The notes beneath the pieces are model-generated. The model was not told the DNA's origin, did not search any database, and saw only the letters and a program-made list of their open reading frames with translations. DNA of 64,000 bases from contig JAQOTA010000023.1 of assembly GCA_029532415.1 (NCBI GenBank), positions 124,001 to 188,000 on the forward strand, in the 5' to 3' direction. Of this stretch, positions 21,653-32,709 are shown piece by piece; the stretch's first letter is position 1, and every line of letters begins with the position of its first letter. Made by a program: the position numbers and the translations under genes. Source of the DNA: Marasmius tenuissimus (lineage: Eukaryota > Basidiomycota > Agaricomycetes > Agaricales > Marasmiaceae).

Positions 21653-23004
21653 TCACGGTTTCCTGAATTCACACAACACAGTATATATCTGGTTGAATGC
21701 CGTGTAGATCTCTTCTCGGACCTAATGGTTGTGGCAGGAGGGTATCAGCGGATGTTTGTTGACGAATGACAAAATCCACTGCACGCCAACATCGTGGTGT
21801 ACGTCGCGCCCCATCGCAGAGTCAACGTCAGGAGCCTTTAGCCCCAGGGTCGACGAGGTGATGAATGGCTAGACAACGTACGCCACTTGCCATGATAGAG
21901 CATGGGCGCCGTAAGCGCGTCATGATACCAGGCGAGGTGTGAAGGATGATCAAAACAGAACTTTACCTTAGCACCAGTAAGCACGATCTTTCCTGAAACG
22001 AAGATGAGTAACACGACTTTCGGCTTCATCATGCGGTAGATGAGACCAGGGAACAACTATAGCCGACCATCAGTATGTAATGGATGTGGAGGAAGATAGT
22101 CGAACGCACCTCTGGCTCGTAACTACTGAACTGTCCGTGGCTGTAAGCGAGACCCTCCAACCGAATGGGGAACTTGACATCACAACTGCCAACAATGTTT
22201 TGGATTTTGAACTCGGAGAACTTGGCGTCGAAGCCGAGCTTCTGAACGATACGCGCGTATTTCCGCGACGCCAGTCTCGAGTCATCCTCCGACTTGGCAC
22301 CCGTCACCACCATCTTCCCAGAGGCGAAAATGAGAGCGGTGGTCTTCGGGTCACGGATACGCATGATGACGGCGGCGAAACGCTAATAAGGCAAACGCAG
22401 TTGGGCATCACAGTAATCAAAACCCAATGAATGTTTAACCAACCTTGGGATTGTACTCCGCATTACGCGCGTGCAGGGCAATAGTTTTGAGATCTAACCG
22501 ACAGTCGAGGTTGACGGTGGCGACAATGTTTTGGAGAGTGGGAACGATGCCCTCGACAGCGGTGATATGTTGTTGTTCGAGAGTGAGAGGTTTGGGTGTA
22601 GCAGCAGCAGCTGTCGGGGTAGAAGGGCCTGCGACCGCGTTCGCGGTGGGAGGTGGCGACGACGATGAGGACGCCGGCTGCGATGATGACTGGGTAGTGG
22701 TGGTAGGCTGAGGATTAGAGGGAGGTTGGAATGAATTTGAGAGTGGTGAAGGACCGGGTAACGCGAGACCGCCTCCAGGACGCGACAGGTAAGGGTTGGA
22801 TGTTGGCAAAGCTAAGCCATTTGATGGCTGCTGCTGCTGAGCCTGTTGTTGCTGCTGCTGTTGCTGCTGCTGTTGTTGTTGTTGTTGTTGTTGCTGACGC
22901 AACTGGGCCTGCTGTTGTTGCTGCTGCTGATACTGCTGCTGTTGTTGTAAAGAGACATTGGAACGACCAAAGGTAACTTGACGAGCGGGAAGAGCGAACG
23001 ACAT
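21653..23004 (-). CDS. SPT15: TATA-binding protein (TBP)
   Basis: Exons on the minus strand: 22444-23004, 22110-22382, 21967-22056 and 21653-21721, giving 330 aa. The last 180 residues are the two-repeat saddle ([80 protein letters not shown]) ending [23 protein letters not shown] binds TATA DNA in TFIID and also serves RNA polymerases I and III. The N-terminal extension of about 150 residues is dominated by polyglutamine followed by Pro/Ser/Thr-rich sequence, longer than in ascomycete yeasts. The start is [10 protein letters not shown] at 23004. The intron before the last exon is 245 nt, unusually long for this window. Confidence 0.97.
22829..22965 (-). repeat. CAG/CAA trinucleotide repeat (polyglutamine tract of TBP)
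   Basis: On the coding strand a mix of CAG and CAA codons encodes more than 30 glutamines, interrupted by Ala, Leu and Arg residues. Such tracts are length-variable between strains. Confidence 0.85.
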
Positions 23005-23073
23005 TGACGGATGAAATTTTTTTTCTGCAGACCGGACCGTGGGAATGGGGGTCGAAATCAAAAACTGTTTGCT

Positions 23074-23082
23074 CTTTATATA
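23074..23082 (-). promoter_or_regulatory. TATA box upstream of the TBP gene
   Basis: The minus strand reads GGTATATAAAGAGC about 70 bp upstream of the TBP start codon. It is a near-perfect TATA consensus in the right place and orientation, suggesting that TBP could act on its own promoter. Confidence 0.6.
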
Positions 23083-24965
23083 CCAGAGGATTCAAGCTCC
23101 GCCAGACTCCGAACATATTTCATCAGCGCCCGTTACCAATCGTTACGTCACATGTTGCCCCTTCCATTCTTCCACATCGCACCCATCGCTTCCACATTTC
23201 CCAGTTGCCCTTCGCCCTAATCTTCCTTCCACTGCACCCAATATCGCCAGGAACTTTTTCAAGCCCGTTCAAGGAGTTATTTGTGAAAATTTGGAATCTT
23301 TACGCTGAAAACTTTCAGTGTTAGGGCCCTTTCAGTCAGCCGATGACTCCTCCTTGACGACCACGCATTGGCCACGTCAGTCCTTTGTTGATCCCTCTAT
23401 CATTGATTCTCTGAGCTGTTTTCGCCCATTTTCATTGCAGATTCTTTCAAGATGCTTTCTGTTCTACCTCTCTATGAGCATTCCAGCAAGGTACCAGCCT
23501 CCACGACTGCAAAAAGTCCCCAATTTCAAGCTTTTTGGACACATTTTAACTCCTGTCACACCGTTTCCGTAGCGCCCATCGGTTGATCCTTGATGACCCG
23601 TGTGACGCCACCTCGGCAAGCAACACAGCCATTGGTCACACGACTCCTTTTTCACATGCCGCTCCCGCCTTACTTTCGCCACCTCGATCCCTTTCGCATC
23701 GTCGACAAAGAACGTTCAACCAGCACACCTTGCCCTTGGTCGTATATTCCGTCGCTTCGATCTCACTGGATCATGTCCTAGCCTCTCCTTTCATGATGCG
23801 ATGGCACAGGTCCGACCGCCCGAGGTGGAGTTCCTTGATGATCTAAAACCCTGGACCGCCTCATACTTAGCTACCTCAGCTTGACTCGCTCTCCGTCTCG
23901 GAGCCGGGTGCTGACATACTCGGGATCTGTCTATCTTTGTGTTCTCTCGGAATCGTTTGTCGGGGATTGGGGGAAACCTGGAACCTGCGCGCAGCAAGTC
24001 GTTATGAGGGAATACTAATACTATCGGGATCACATCACGACCTACGCACGGCGGCGGGGGCTCCGTTTGTTCATCTCTTATCGATAGTTCTTATCTCCAC
24101 TTCTGTATTTAGATGCCCTCTTAATCAGAACAGCTTTGTCTTCTTCCTTGACATACATATTCGGCTTAGCGTTCCCTTTCCACGGTTTTTCCACACACAC
24201 GCACACACCGGGTGCGCTCCGAGTTTTCTTTTGAATGATTCATTCCTGTGAGAACTATTGCGACTGAGCCTCAGTTTGATTGATGGTTGGCTGAACAATG
24301 GAAAGACCCTTTCATTCATGTCGATTCAACGAGTGCCGCAGGTGATAATCAATCACACCATTGATCTCCTCTTGCTCTTTTGACGCTGATGAATACTTTC
24401 CCCCTGTTACGGATGAAATGAACCCTGATATGTGTATATGTGTATATGTGTGTGTCGACTGATGAAGGAACGTTTTGAATGTTCGTCGGCGCTATCACTT
24501 AGTCTAGCTTGGCAACCCCGTTCAAGAAAACGCGGGGGAAAGCAGAGTTCGAAGCAGTACTGAGTAGTCTAAACTGTCTAACACTGTTTTCGCTCGGAGT
24601 AGTAGCAACTCTGGAACGTTCAATGCATTATGCGGGGACGGGGATAACGTGCAAAAGGAGGTAAGTGCGGAACCAAAAAGCATTTGGAAGAAACCCTCTA
24701 ATCCATTCTCCGAGATAGGCTACCTAAACAAATTGCCTGAGCTGTATGTGTTGTAGTAGGGAAGGGTAAGGCATGGTACTGAGAGAGAACTAAAAAAATA
24801 GGAAGCGGGAATCAACACACGATTACGAGGAGCTCTAAATGGACCACACGGAGCACGGGGAGGAAAGGAGAAGCCGAAAGGGGGTGTATTGCGATTAGAA
24901 TATCCGATGAACGAGTAACAGGAGTGTACTAGAGAAGACCAGGATAAGGAAAAGAATGTTGACCA
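23083..24965. other. Intergenic, no gene seen
   Basis: The long spacer between the TBP start and the Vps1 stop. It holds short frames without recognisable domains and a small TG/TA-rich microsatellite near 24428-24456. The right part is probably Vps1 3' untranslated sequence. Confidence 0.5.
24428..24456. repeat. Short TATGTG microsatellite
   Basis: Imperfect repeats of TATGTG/TGTATA ending in a (TG)n run, about 29 bp long, in the TBP-VPS1 spacer. Confidence 0.7.
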
Positions 24966-27611
24966 TTAGACACCCGCGACGATCCTAAAAGAAAAAACCG
25001 CGAGGTTAGCAAAGCGAATTAAAGTTATGAGCCGTCAAAGGGACGTACTCCTCTGCTTTGTTCAGGGCCTGCACCATACTGACGACCTCCTTCCTCCTGT
25101 TCACCACGTATTCGCTCTCCTTCAACAACTCTTCCAACACGTCGGGCTTGTATAGTTCTTGCAACAGCACTCCCTGTAACTGCTCCTTCGCGTGGTTGAT
25201 CAATGTGAGCGTAATAGCTTTCGGAACCATATCAATCATCTCTCGTTTGACGATATTGAAGTACGAGTGGATAAGAAGCTCTGTATGTACCAATTCACAT
25301 CAAGTCAGAATGTATGAAACTTTTGAAAGCAAACTGAATAAGAACGCACTGATAACTTCCGTCTCCATCGTCTCCCTCTCGTTCAATGCCGCCTGAGGTT
25401 TGATAATCGGAGGAGGTGCCTCAATCACCGGCGCATTAGGATTCTTCTTCTTCTGCGTTGCTTTCGATCCCGCAAAGAAACTCCCAAAGAAACTAGGCTC
25501 CTCCTTCTTCGCCTCAACATCCAAATCCCTGTTGTTGTTGATCGCACCGGGCGCGAGCTTGCCAGACTTGGGATCGGGTGTAGGCGTCGCGGGTTTGTTC
25601 AGAGCTAGGCGATCTTGGACTATGGACATGGCTTTGTGTCCGTTGATGAAGTCGGGGTGGGTGGTGTTGATGTAGCAAGCTTGCATGCTGACCATGTCGG
25701 TGACCAGTTTGGTCGTTGGCGTCATAGAGTTCTTGAAGAATGTAACGACAACACTGTTGAACCGATCCTTGAGGGCGGGATAACGTCGGAACGCTTGCTA
25801 CAAAACAGGGGTGCAGTGTTAGTTACGTCCCTCTCGGTGAGGGGAGGCTACCTACAATCTTGTTCAAGAGCTGTCCAAGGATACGGATAAGCTCGTCGTA
25901 TACGAGCTGACAACATCTCTGACTGGGGTCTTCTAACCGCCTGATTTGTTGTTTGACAATGGTGTCGAATGCACCAGTGCCCACGAATAGCGCTGGTGTG
26001 GAACCCTAGAGAATGGAGGCAGTCAATACGTGACGCGAAACAAATAGAACGAATTGAGACGCACGGAGGTGTTATACAACAACAATCTGATATCTCCGTC
26101 CTTCACCTGGTCGAACGGATCGATACTCTTCACTCCATTATTGAACAGTTCATGGAAAACAAAGCTTATACGCGCTCCTCCCGAAAGCTCGTTTAATGAT
26201 AGGTCGTTGGCATTACCGTCGATTACGGTACGGAAATCGGTAGCAAACTCGTTGATCACAGACAACACGACGTTCCCAGAGTTGTCCGCCATACTGCCAC
26301 CAAGAGTTATGAGCTCGGCATTGTATTTCTGGAGCTGTTGACTGATACGAGCTTTAATATCGGGAAGGGTGGCGCGGATGTGGTGCATGAGGATCTGTAA
26401 GGGCGAAAAGCTGTGAGTGCGATGTCACCGAAAACGGCGAGTGTGCGCACCATATTGAGCTTTCTGGTGAGGAAAGGGGTACCGCAGTATTGAGCTTTGC
26501 CTTTGTACGACGGATGATTCTCGAAAAAGTCCCTCTCTGCGTCCAAAGCCTTCGCAATCGACTTGGATGAGTCGATATCTCGCTGACCACGATTGACAAC
26601 AGGGACATAGCCCATTCTCAGCGGAATGACACGACCGGCGAGGATATCCACGACATCAGTACCGACATCCCTGAAAACGAGAGTTTGATCGGCAATTCCG
26701 TTTGAGAGAAATGGACACTCACATAAGATCTATCTTCGTCAAAACACCAATAGTCCTGTTACCCTCCGGGTCGACTTCTCTTGCCATCTTCAACCCATCA
26801 GAGTTTGCAAGATCTACGTTCGCTGGCGAAACAGCGAGGATGATACATGCGGGCTTCGAGATGTACTTCATAAGCATCTCTCTTATCTGCTTCTCAATAT
26901 CCTTCGGCTGGTCTCCGACGGGAACCTTTGTCAAACCAGGCAAATCGACGAGTGTGAGAGTGAGGACTTTGTGCGAATATATTCGAAGATTGATGGGTTG
27001 TGGTGAAATGCCAGCATTGCGGCCAGTCTTCGCCTCTGTGTCTCGGACGATCTCTTCTCGGATTTTATTGAAGTCGTAGAACTTCTGACCGGGGAGATGC
27101 AGGAATTCACCCCACTCGTCGGCATTTGCGGAGGGGTCTTTGCTCTCGGATAGTGCTGCTGTAGAACATTAGGACGTGAGCTTGGAATTTGAGGGAGTGC
27201 GCGTAATGTATACCATTTCCGTTCGCTTGCGGCGATGCTGACGCAGGTCGGTGGATGAGTTGGAGGACCTGTGTGATAGATGTGTTACAGAAGCCTTTGC
27301 AATTCTCAGCGTTCGAGAATACATACCAAGGGTCGTCGCGTCACAATTCCAGTACCACGAGGAAGGAAATCTCTCCCGACAATGTTCTGAATGACGAAAG
27401 AACAGGTCGATTAGACATGATATCGAACACGAGAGCCACAGTTACACACCTCGAGCACACTACTTTTACCACTACTCTGACTTCCCAGAACACAGATCTG
27501 AGGCAAGTCTATTTGCGCAGACGAAGATCCAACAGCATTGAAAACGTCTTGGAGCTTGTTGACGATAGTAACAATCTCTCCTCCAAGTCCTGCGGGGCCG
27601 CTTGTCGCCAT
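24966..27611 (-). CDS. VPS1: Dynamin-like GTPase Vps1
   Basis: Ten exons on the minus strand: 27450-27611, 27327-27386, 27214-27268, 26723-27158, 26451-26670, 26065-26394, 25856-26005, 25350-25797, 25049-25280 and 24966-24984. They give 703 aa, essentially the length of yeast Vps1. GTPase motifs are G1 [10 protein letters not shown]2 in [12 protein letters not shown]3 DLPGLTKVP and G4 TKID. The middle domain ([15 protein letters not shown]) and the C-terminal GED ([20 protein letters not shown]) follow, with no PH domain. The variable insert ([10 protein letters not shown], then [10 protein letters not shown]) and the ending ALNKAEEIVAGV match Vps1 rather than Dnm1. It drives membrane fission in endosome/vacuole traffic and peroxisome division. 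The final exon is only 19 nt. Confidence 0.96.
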
Positions 27612-28002
27612 ATCGTGAAGTTGGAAAGGGTTGAGAGGGAACTAGGATGAGGGATGGTGAAAGGGAGAGAGTCAAGTCTGACGTTGCGGTAGAGGCACAG
27701 GCAAGCGCGGTGCACAAACAAAGCCAACGCTCTTGCTCAGGCTCTGATTGCCACTGCCTCTTCTATTGTTCTCTTCGTCACTCTTCGTCACTCTTGAGCT
27801 ACGGACTGCGCACACAATCCATTGACTGTGCATTGACTGTGTACAACAGCAGCCACCACAACTTGAAGAAACACAGTCCATCCGTTTGCACGGATAGACC
27901 GCAGTCGGCCAGCCAGGTTTAAGAGGTACTGTTCCCCGGCCGTGAGTACAATCTGTACAATAATGCGTTGCACTCAAAGCTGATTCATTGACTAGAGGCT
28001 CA

Positions 28003-29993
28003 ATGGATCACATCCGTAGCGGTCAAAGGCAGTCTCAGTCATCCACGAACAACAGTAAACGCTCTTCTCGAGGGCAGTTACCACGTAGACCGTCATTCAA
28101 TGAAGAAGTAGCACACAGCGCCTCCACTAGCTCACGAAGACGGAAATCCCGTTCTCCTTCACGTTCTACTTCAAGAACCGACCCATTCGACTTATCGTCG
28201 CACACGACAATAATGAAAATGCCCAAAGGCTCTGCAACCCACCTCCCTAGATCGAGTATCGCATCTATCGAAGAGCTTTCAGACCCCGGGCAACGGATTA
28301 AGACGTCTAGCAGTTCTTCGCATGTGTCCAGAAGTACACATACCAGAGCAACCTCTTTCCACGTTCTCCCCAACGCCACCCCGTCGTCTTCTCAAACCAA
28401 ATCACACAATAAGAAGGAGAAGGGAAAGGACCGAGTGGCCTCTCACCACTCGTCACGTTCATCCAAGTACCTCTCCTCCGAAGACAACGAAGCCGCAGGT
28501 TTTTACGGCCCGATAGCTGCTGCCGAGTTTGAACGCATGAAGAAAGAGATTGAAGACTTGAAGAGCACTGTGCACGACCAGAAGAAGACTATTAAGAAGC
28601 AGAACAAAGTAAGGAAGGATCATCATGGTACAAGTCATAACCTGACCGTCATTTCCAGCGGATGGAAGAAATGAGAGTGGAAGTCACTGCTATCAAAGCG
28701 GTGAGTTCAGTAAGCATACACACATAGCCTCGTGTTGAAGCCTTCGATAGGCACGTAAAGAGCAGGAAACTCAGTTACAAGTGCTCTCGTCCAAAACGAC
28801 TAAACACGACGAGGTCAGTAATCGATCTGCTATGACGCCCATGGCCCATGATTCACGCCCTTCTCAGCTCATGAGCAGCCTCGAAACCACTTTCCAATGC
28901 CAAATCTGTATGGACCTCTTAACCAAGCCCTTCGCGTGAGCTTTTCGTTCCTTGAGTCGCGAGATCTCGTACTCACATCAGCGAATCCAGCCTGTCTCCT
29001 TGTGGGCACGTTCTTTGCGTCTCATGCCTCCAGGACTGGTTCCGCAAGGCACCTCCATCGACGGACGATATGGATATGGATCCCGAAGATGCAGAAGATC
29101 CCGAATATCTCCTCTACCGTCAGAAGTCATGCCCGTGCTGTCGTGCCATCATCACCCGTAGACCTGCACCGGTTTTCCTAATCAAGAACGCAGTTGAGGC
29201 CGTGAAGAAGGTCAGAGCATCTGCGGATACTGCGGTCCAACGGAGCGAGAGTCCTCTTATTGGCGAAGAAGATCCATGGGAAGGTCTATTCCCGGAAGAA
29301 GGAGGTAACCAGGACGAAGAAGACGAGGAATACCTCATCCGACGCTACTACGCGGATGGGTTATACATCGACTCTGATTCTGATGGATTAGAGTCGATCA
29401 TGATGACGGTTGATAGCGGATCTGAGTCGGGAGAAGATGGTGGACGCGGATATGATGACGACGAACATGGGTATCAGGACGCGGAAGATGCTAGTGATGC
29501 AGAGTCCTTGGAAGATCCGCTGTTCGTCAAACCCTCTTGGGAACCGGAACCCCCAGTCGATCTCTACGAACGAGAGGAGTTGTCTCATCTCTCTGATGAA
29601 GATGCGACGATGCTTCGCCGTGGGTGCACGATGTGGTTGATTCGGACTTGCCACATGGAGTACTCTGATACGGATGGATTCGTGGCGTACCTCTGGGCTT
29701 TGAACGACAACCAGCAGTCCTACGAAACTGTCTTCAGCCGCACTAGCGCGGAGAGGAACAAACGCAACTTACACAGGCTGTATCTGGGATGGATTCTTCA
29801 AATGCCGTTCAACGAAGGCCTTGATGAACAGGGCGGAAAAGAATTTCTAATTGAGACGCTGGAGTCGTACAAGACACAGCCTTGGAAGTTCCATTTGGAC
29901 GAACGGCCCAGAGGAAAGATGGACCTACACGTACTCGTACGGGCGGACGCACCAGGCTATGAAACACCGGACTCAGAGTCCTATGAATGGTGA
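28003..29993 (+). CDS. RING-finger protein, probable E3 ubiquitin ligase
   Basis: Five exons (28003-28608, 28659-28700, 28751-28813, 28868-28935, 28991-29993) give 593 aa. The N-terminus (about 200 residues) is Ser/Arg-rich and disordered. A coiled coil follows (FERMKKEIEDLKSTVHDQKK, ARKEQETQLQVLSSKT). The C3HC4 RING spans two exons: CQICMDLL, then CGHVLCVSC, and after an acidic 30-residue insert CPCC. The RING therefore has an unusually long loop before the last Cys pair (ST DD MDMDPEDAEDPEYL). The C-terminal 280 residues contain an acidic region and a conserved-looking helical part (NLHRLYLGWILQMPFNEGL). Substrates are unknown. The ATG at 28003 is the first in the open frame. Confidence 0.85.
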
Positions 29994-30160
29994 GCAAGAA
30001 GACTTTTGTAGATATGTTTGTACTTTATGGCTGCTGCACATACATTGTATAACTACTGCTCACTCGTGGACCACTTTTTATCACTTTCATATGCATACAA
30101 TGATACAACACTATGTATTCCTTCCTGCCTTGCCAAACGAATTCCGCGAATACGGAGAAT

Positions 30161-32380
30161 TTAGTTGTCCTTCAATTCCAACACGCTACGGTAGAACCGC
30201 AACTCTCGTTCTAACGCATCCTTTTGATGATCCTTCTGTCGGAAACCGTGACCCTCTCCAGGATACAACTGATACTCCACAGTTCCACCTCTTTCTTTGA
30301 TGCTATTGTAGATGGCCTCTGCTTGACTCTTTGGCACAACTTTGTCTATTTCGCCCTGCAAAATCTACAAGAGCTAGTCAGACAGGTTCACGCCATTGAT
30401 TCTATAGCAAGCTCACCAAAAGCGGGGTCTGGAAGCTTTCGATATGATAGATTGGAGACCTATCCTTATAGTTCTGTGGCGCCTCCTCGGGCATGCCTCC
30501 CAGCAACTTGAAGCCATATTGAGACTCGAATTTGTGTGTCGTTTCTGCTAGGGCAGCGAGATCGGAAACACCATACAGGGAAGTTCCAGCAGCAAACGTT
30601 TTGAGGTCAGACGAATTGCAGAGCGCTGCTAGGACCGTGAATCCTCCTGCTGAACCTCCACGAATGACGACGCGTTTCGGATCAACGTAGTTGTATCGTT
30701 CACTAGATACTAACTTGGCCGCTTTGACGCAATCTTCTACGTCGACGAGGCCCCATTGACCGACGAGCCGGTCTCTGTAGGCACGCCCGTAGCCATAACT
30801 GCCGCCGTAGTTAACGTCGAGCCTGGGGAAGAGGATTGATTAGTCGTTTTGACCGTTCCTAGGCGAACGAGGGCCGTAACGAACCATCCAAAACCGCGGG
30901 AGGTGAAGTACTGTATGGACCAGTTTAAACGTTGGTACGCCATCCCAGTTGGACCACCATGTGCACTGAGAACACAAGGAGGCTTCTCCCCCTCGATACT
31001 GGACCCGGTGTACTCAGGATTGTGTGGGGGATAGTAGATTACATGCAGTAAATCGTTGTTAGGCGGTACTTCGAGAGCGATTCCTCGCGGAGTAGAGACT
31101 ACGTTGCGGTTGAATTTCGACGAATTAGCATCTGCTTTGAGGGTAGTGAACGAGATCGAGGGTGATGATGCATCGAGGTCAGAAACCGTAGCCTGAACAA
31201 CGCTCCCTCCTTCGTCGTTCCTGTACCCGACGAAAACAATTTGGTGATTCGAGCGCGATACTGTGCGCACGCTGTCGACGGCGACGTATGGACTGGGGAG
31301 CTCCTTTCGTGTACCCTCATCAATATTGATGAGATTGAAAAGAGTTCTTCCATTCCTGTAGCTCACAAAGACCCCCCACTTCCCTTCTTCATCTACAATA
31401 GCGTATGGAGACATGCTGAAGACCCACATGCACTCTGAAAAATCCTCCGAAACAGGCTCCGGGAAAATGGCTGAAGCCTTTCCATTCATGTACTTCCACG
31501 GGTTGCTGTAACCAGAAACGTCCGAAAGGAAGAGGAGCGTATTATTTGAAGTCCATGATGGGTATCCGGCACTGACATTTCGTTTCTCCCCTGCTACGAT
31601 GGTGGTGTTCTCGAGCCGTAGAGAGCTAGAGGATACGACGACATCTGCAACACAGACCTCGGCCCCCTCCCATGGCATGTCCGGATGGGACCATTGCTGC
31701 CATGCTAACCGCTTCCCATCGGGAGAGAAGCGCGGTAATCCGTAGAAATCAACACCAGAAACGAAGTCTGTCGTGACTTTCCCAGTGGTGATATCGATAA
31801 GACAAAGCGTATTGATGACGGTAGAGGGAGTATCGTTCGTATGATCTTCTAGCACTGCGACAAGCAAGTTGCTGGCCGTAGGGTGAATATCGAAACAGGC
31901 AAATCTGTGAGCAGGGTTGTCTGTGTTGAGATGAGCTCCACCGAGTTATGCTATCATTCAATTACCATTAACTCACCAGGGGTGACAGTATTTGGTTCGC
32001 CTCCGTTAACATCCACTTCGTAGATGCGCCTGTCCTTGTAGTGAGAGAAATATGCTTTGCCATCGCGAACGATCGCGGCGCCTCCTCCGTATTCGTGAAC
32101 GCCGGTAGAAGCACTAAAATCTGTCCCAATGAGGTCCCTTCCGCTCTTAGTTTCAACTATGGCAGTTCGCCCTTTCTCAGTCGGTCTTCCTTCAAGGTGA
32201 TAGACGACGGAATTGATAGGATCAACCGCAGTATCGGTCAACGAAATAGTCTTCGGAAAGGAGATAAATATAGTGAAGCCATGATCCAGGTACGCATGTC
32301 TGGAAACTCACGCTTCCGGTAATAGCTTCTGCGGTGATGGGCGAAGTCCAAGTACCGTAGGGCGCCGAGGTAGGAGGCAT
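30161..32380 (-). CDS. S9-family peptidase (prolyl oligopeptidase/acylaminoacyl-peptidase type), copy 1
   Basis: Several exons on the minus strand, starting MPPTSAPYGTWTSPITAEAI and ending FYRSVLELKDN. An N-terminal beta-propeller (HLAWQQWSHPDMPWEGAE-type repeats, FLSDVSGYSNPWKY) precedes an alpha/beta-hydrolase domain with the full triad: Ser in GGSAGG, Asp in GEIDKVVP and His in EGHGF. The oxyanion-side motif LDVNYGGS and 'WGLVDVEDC' are typical of the S9C group. It probably cleaves short peptides or acyl-amino acids in the cytosol, since no signal peptide is visible. The open frame continues past WF into the intron near 30,890, which is normal read-through and not a fusion. It forms a tandem pair with the next gene in the same orientation. 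Confidence 0.9.
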
Positions 32381-32709
32381 GGTGGAAGTAAAGAACAACC
32401 GGGTGGGAAATTTTGAAGTTCTGATTTTCAGAATTGAACTCAACAGAACTCAGTCTGAGCTCGGTCTGAGCTCAACTCACCCGAGTTCATGAAATGATAT
32501 CGCGATAAGCGTTTCGATCGCTATGCCGTGATGCTGAAGGCCACTAGTGAGCCCAAAGTGAGCCGATATATGGTATACAAACCTGCTCAGTATACTACCC
32601 TACTGAGATACATAAGGCGAGGTCGTACATCGTACCGTACAGCATGTGCATTCCTTTATACAACTTTGTTACATTCTTGTGTACAAAACCGAGCTATGAA
32701 TAAAGAAAC

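Noticed and set aside
23583..24319. Frames in the TBP-VPS1 spacer as small genes
   Set aside because: All are short, overlap on opposite strands and lack domains, splice support or promoter signals.
24966..27611. Dnm1 (mitochondrial dynamin) as the identity of the dynamin gene
   Set aside because: Length (703 aa), the insert [10 protein letters not shown] with [10 protein letters not shown] and the C-terminus KAEEIVAGV match Vps1; the longer Dnm1 insert is absent.
30737..31867. Fusion or frameshift at the end of the propeller exon of S9 copy 1 (Thr/Ser-rich tail)
   Set aside because: The odd tail is read-through into the intron after SRGFGWF. The catalytic exons continue normally downstream and copy 2 shows the same junction.
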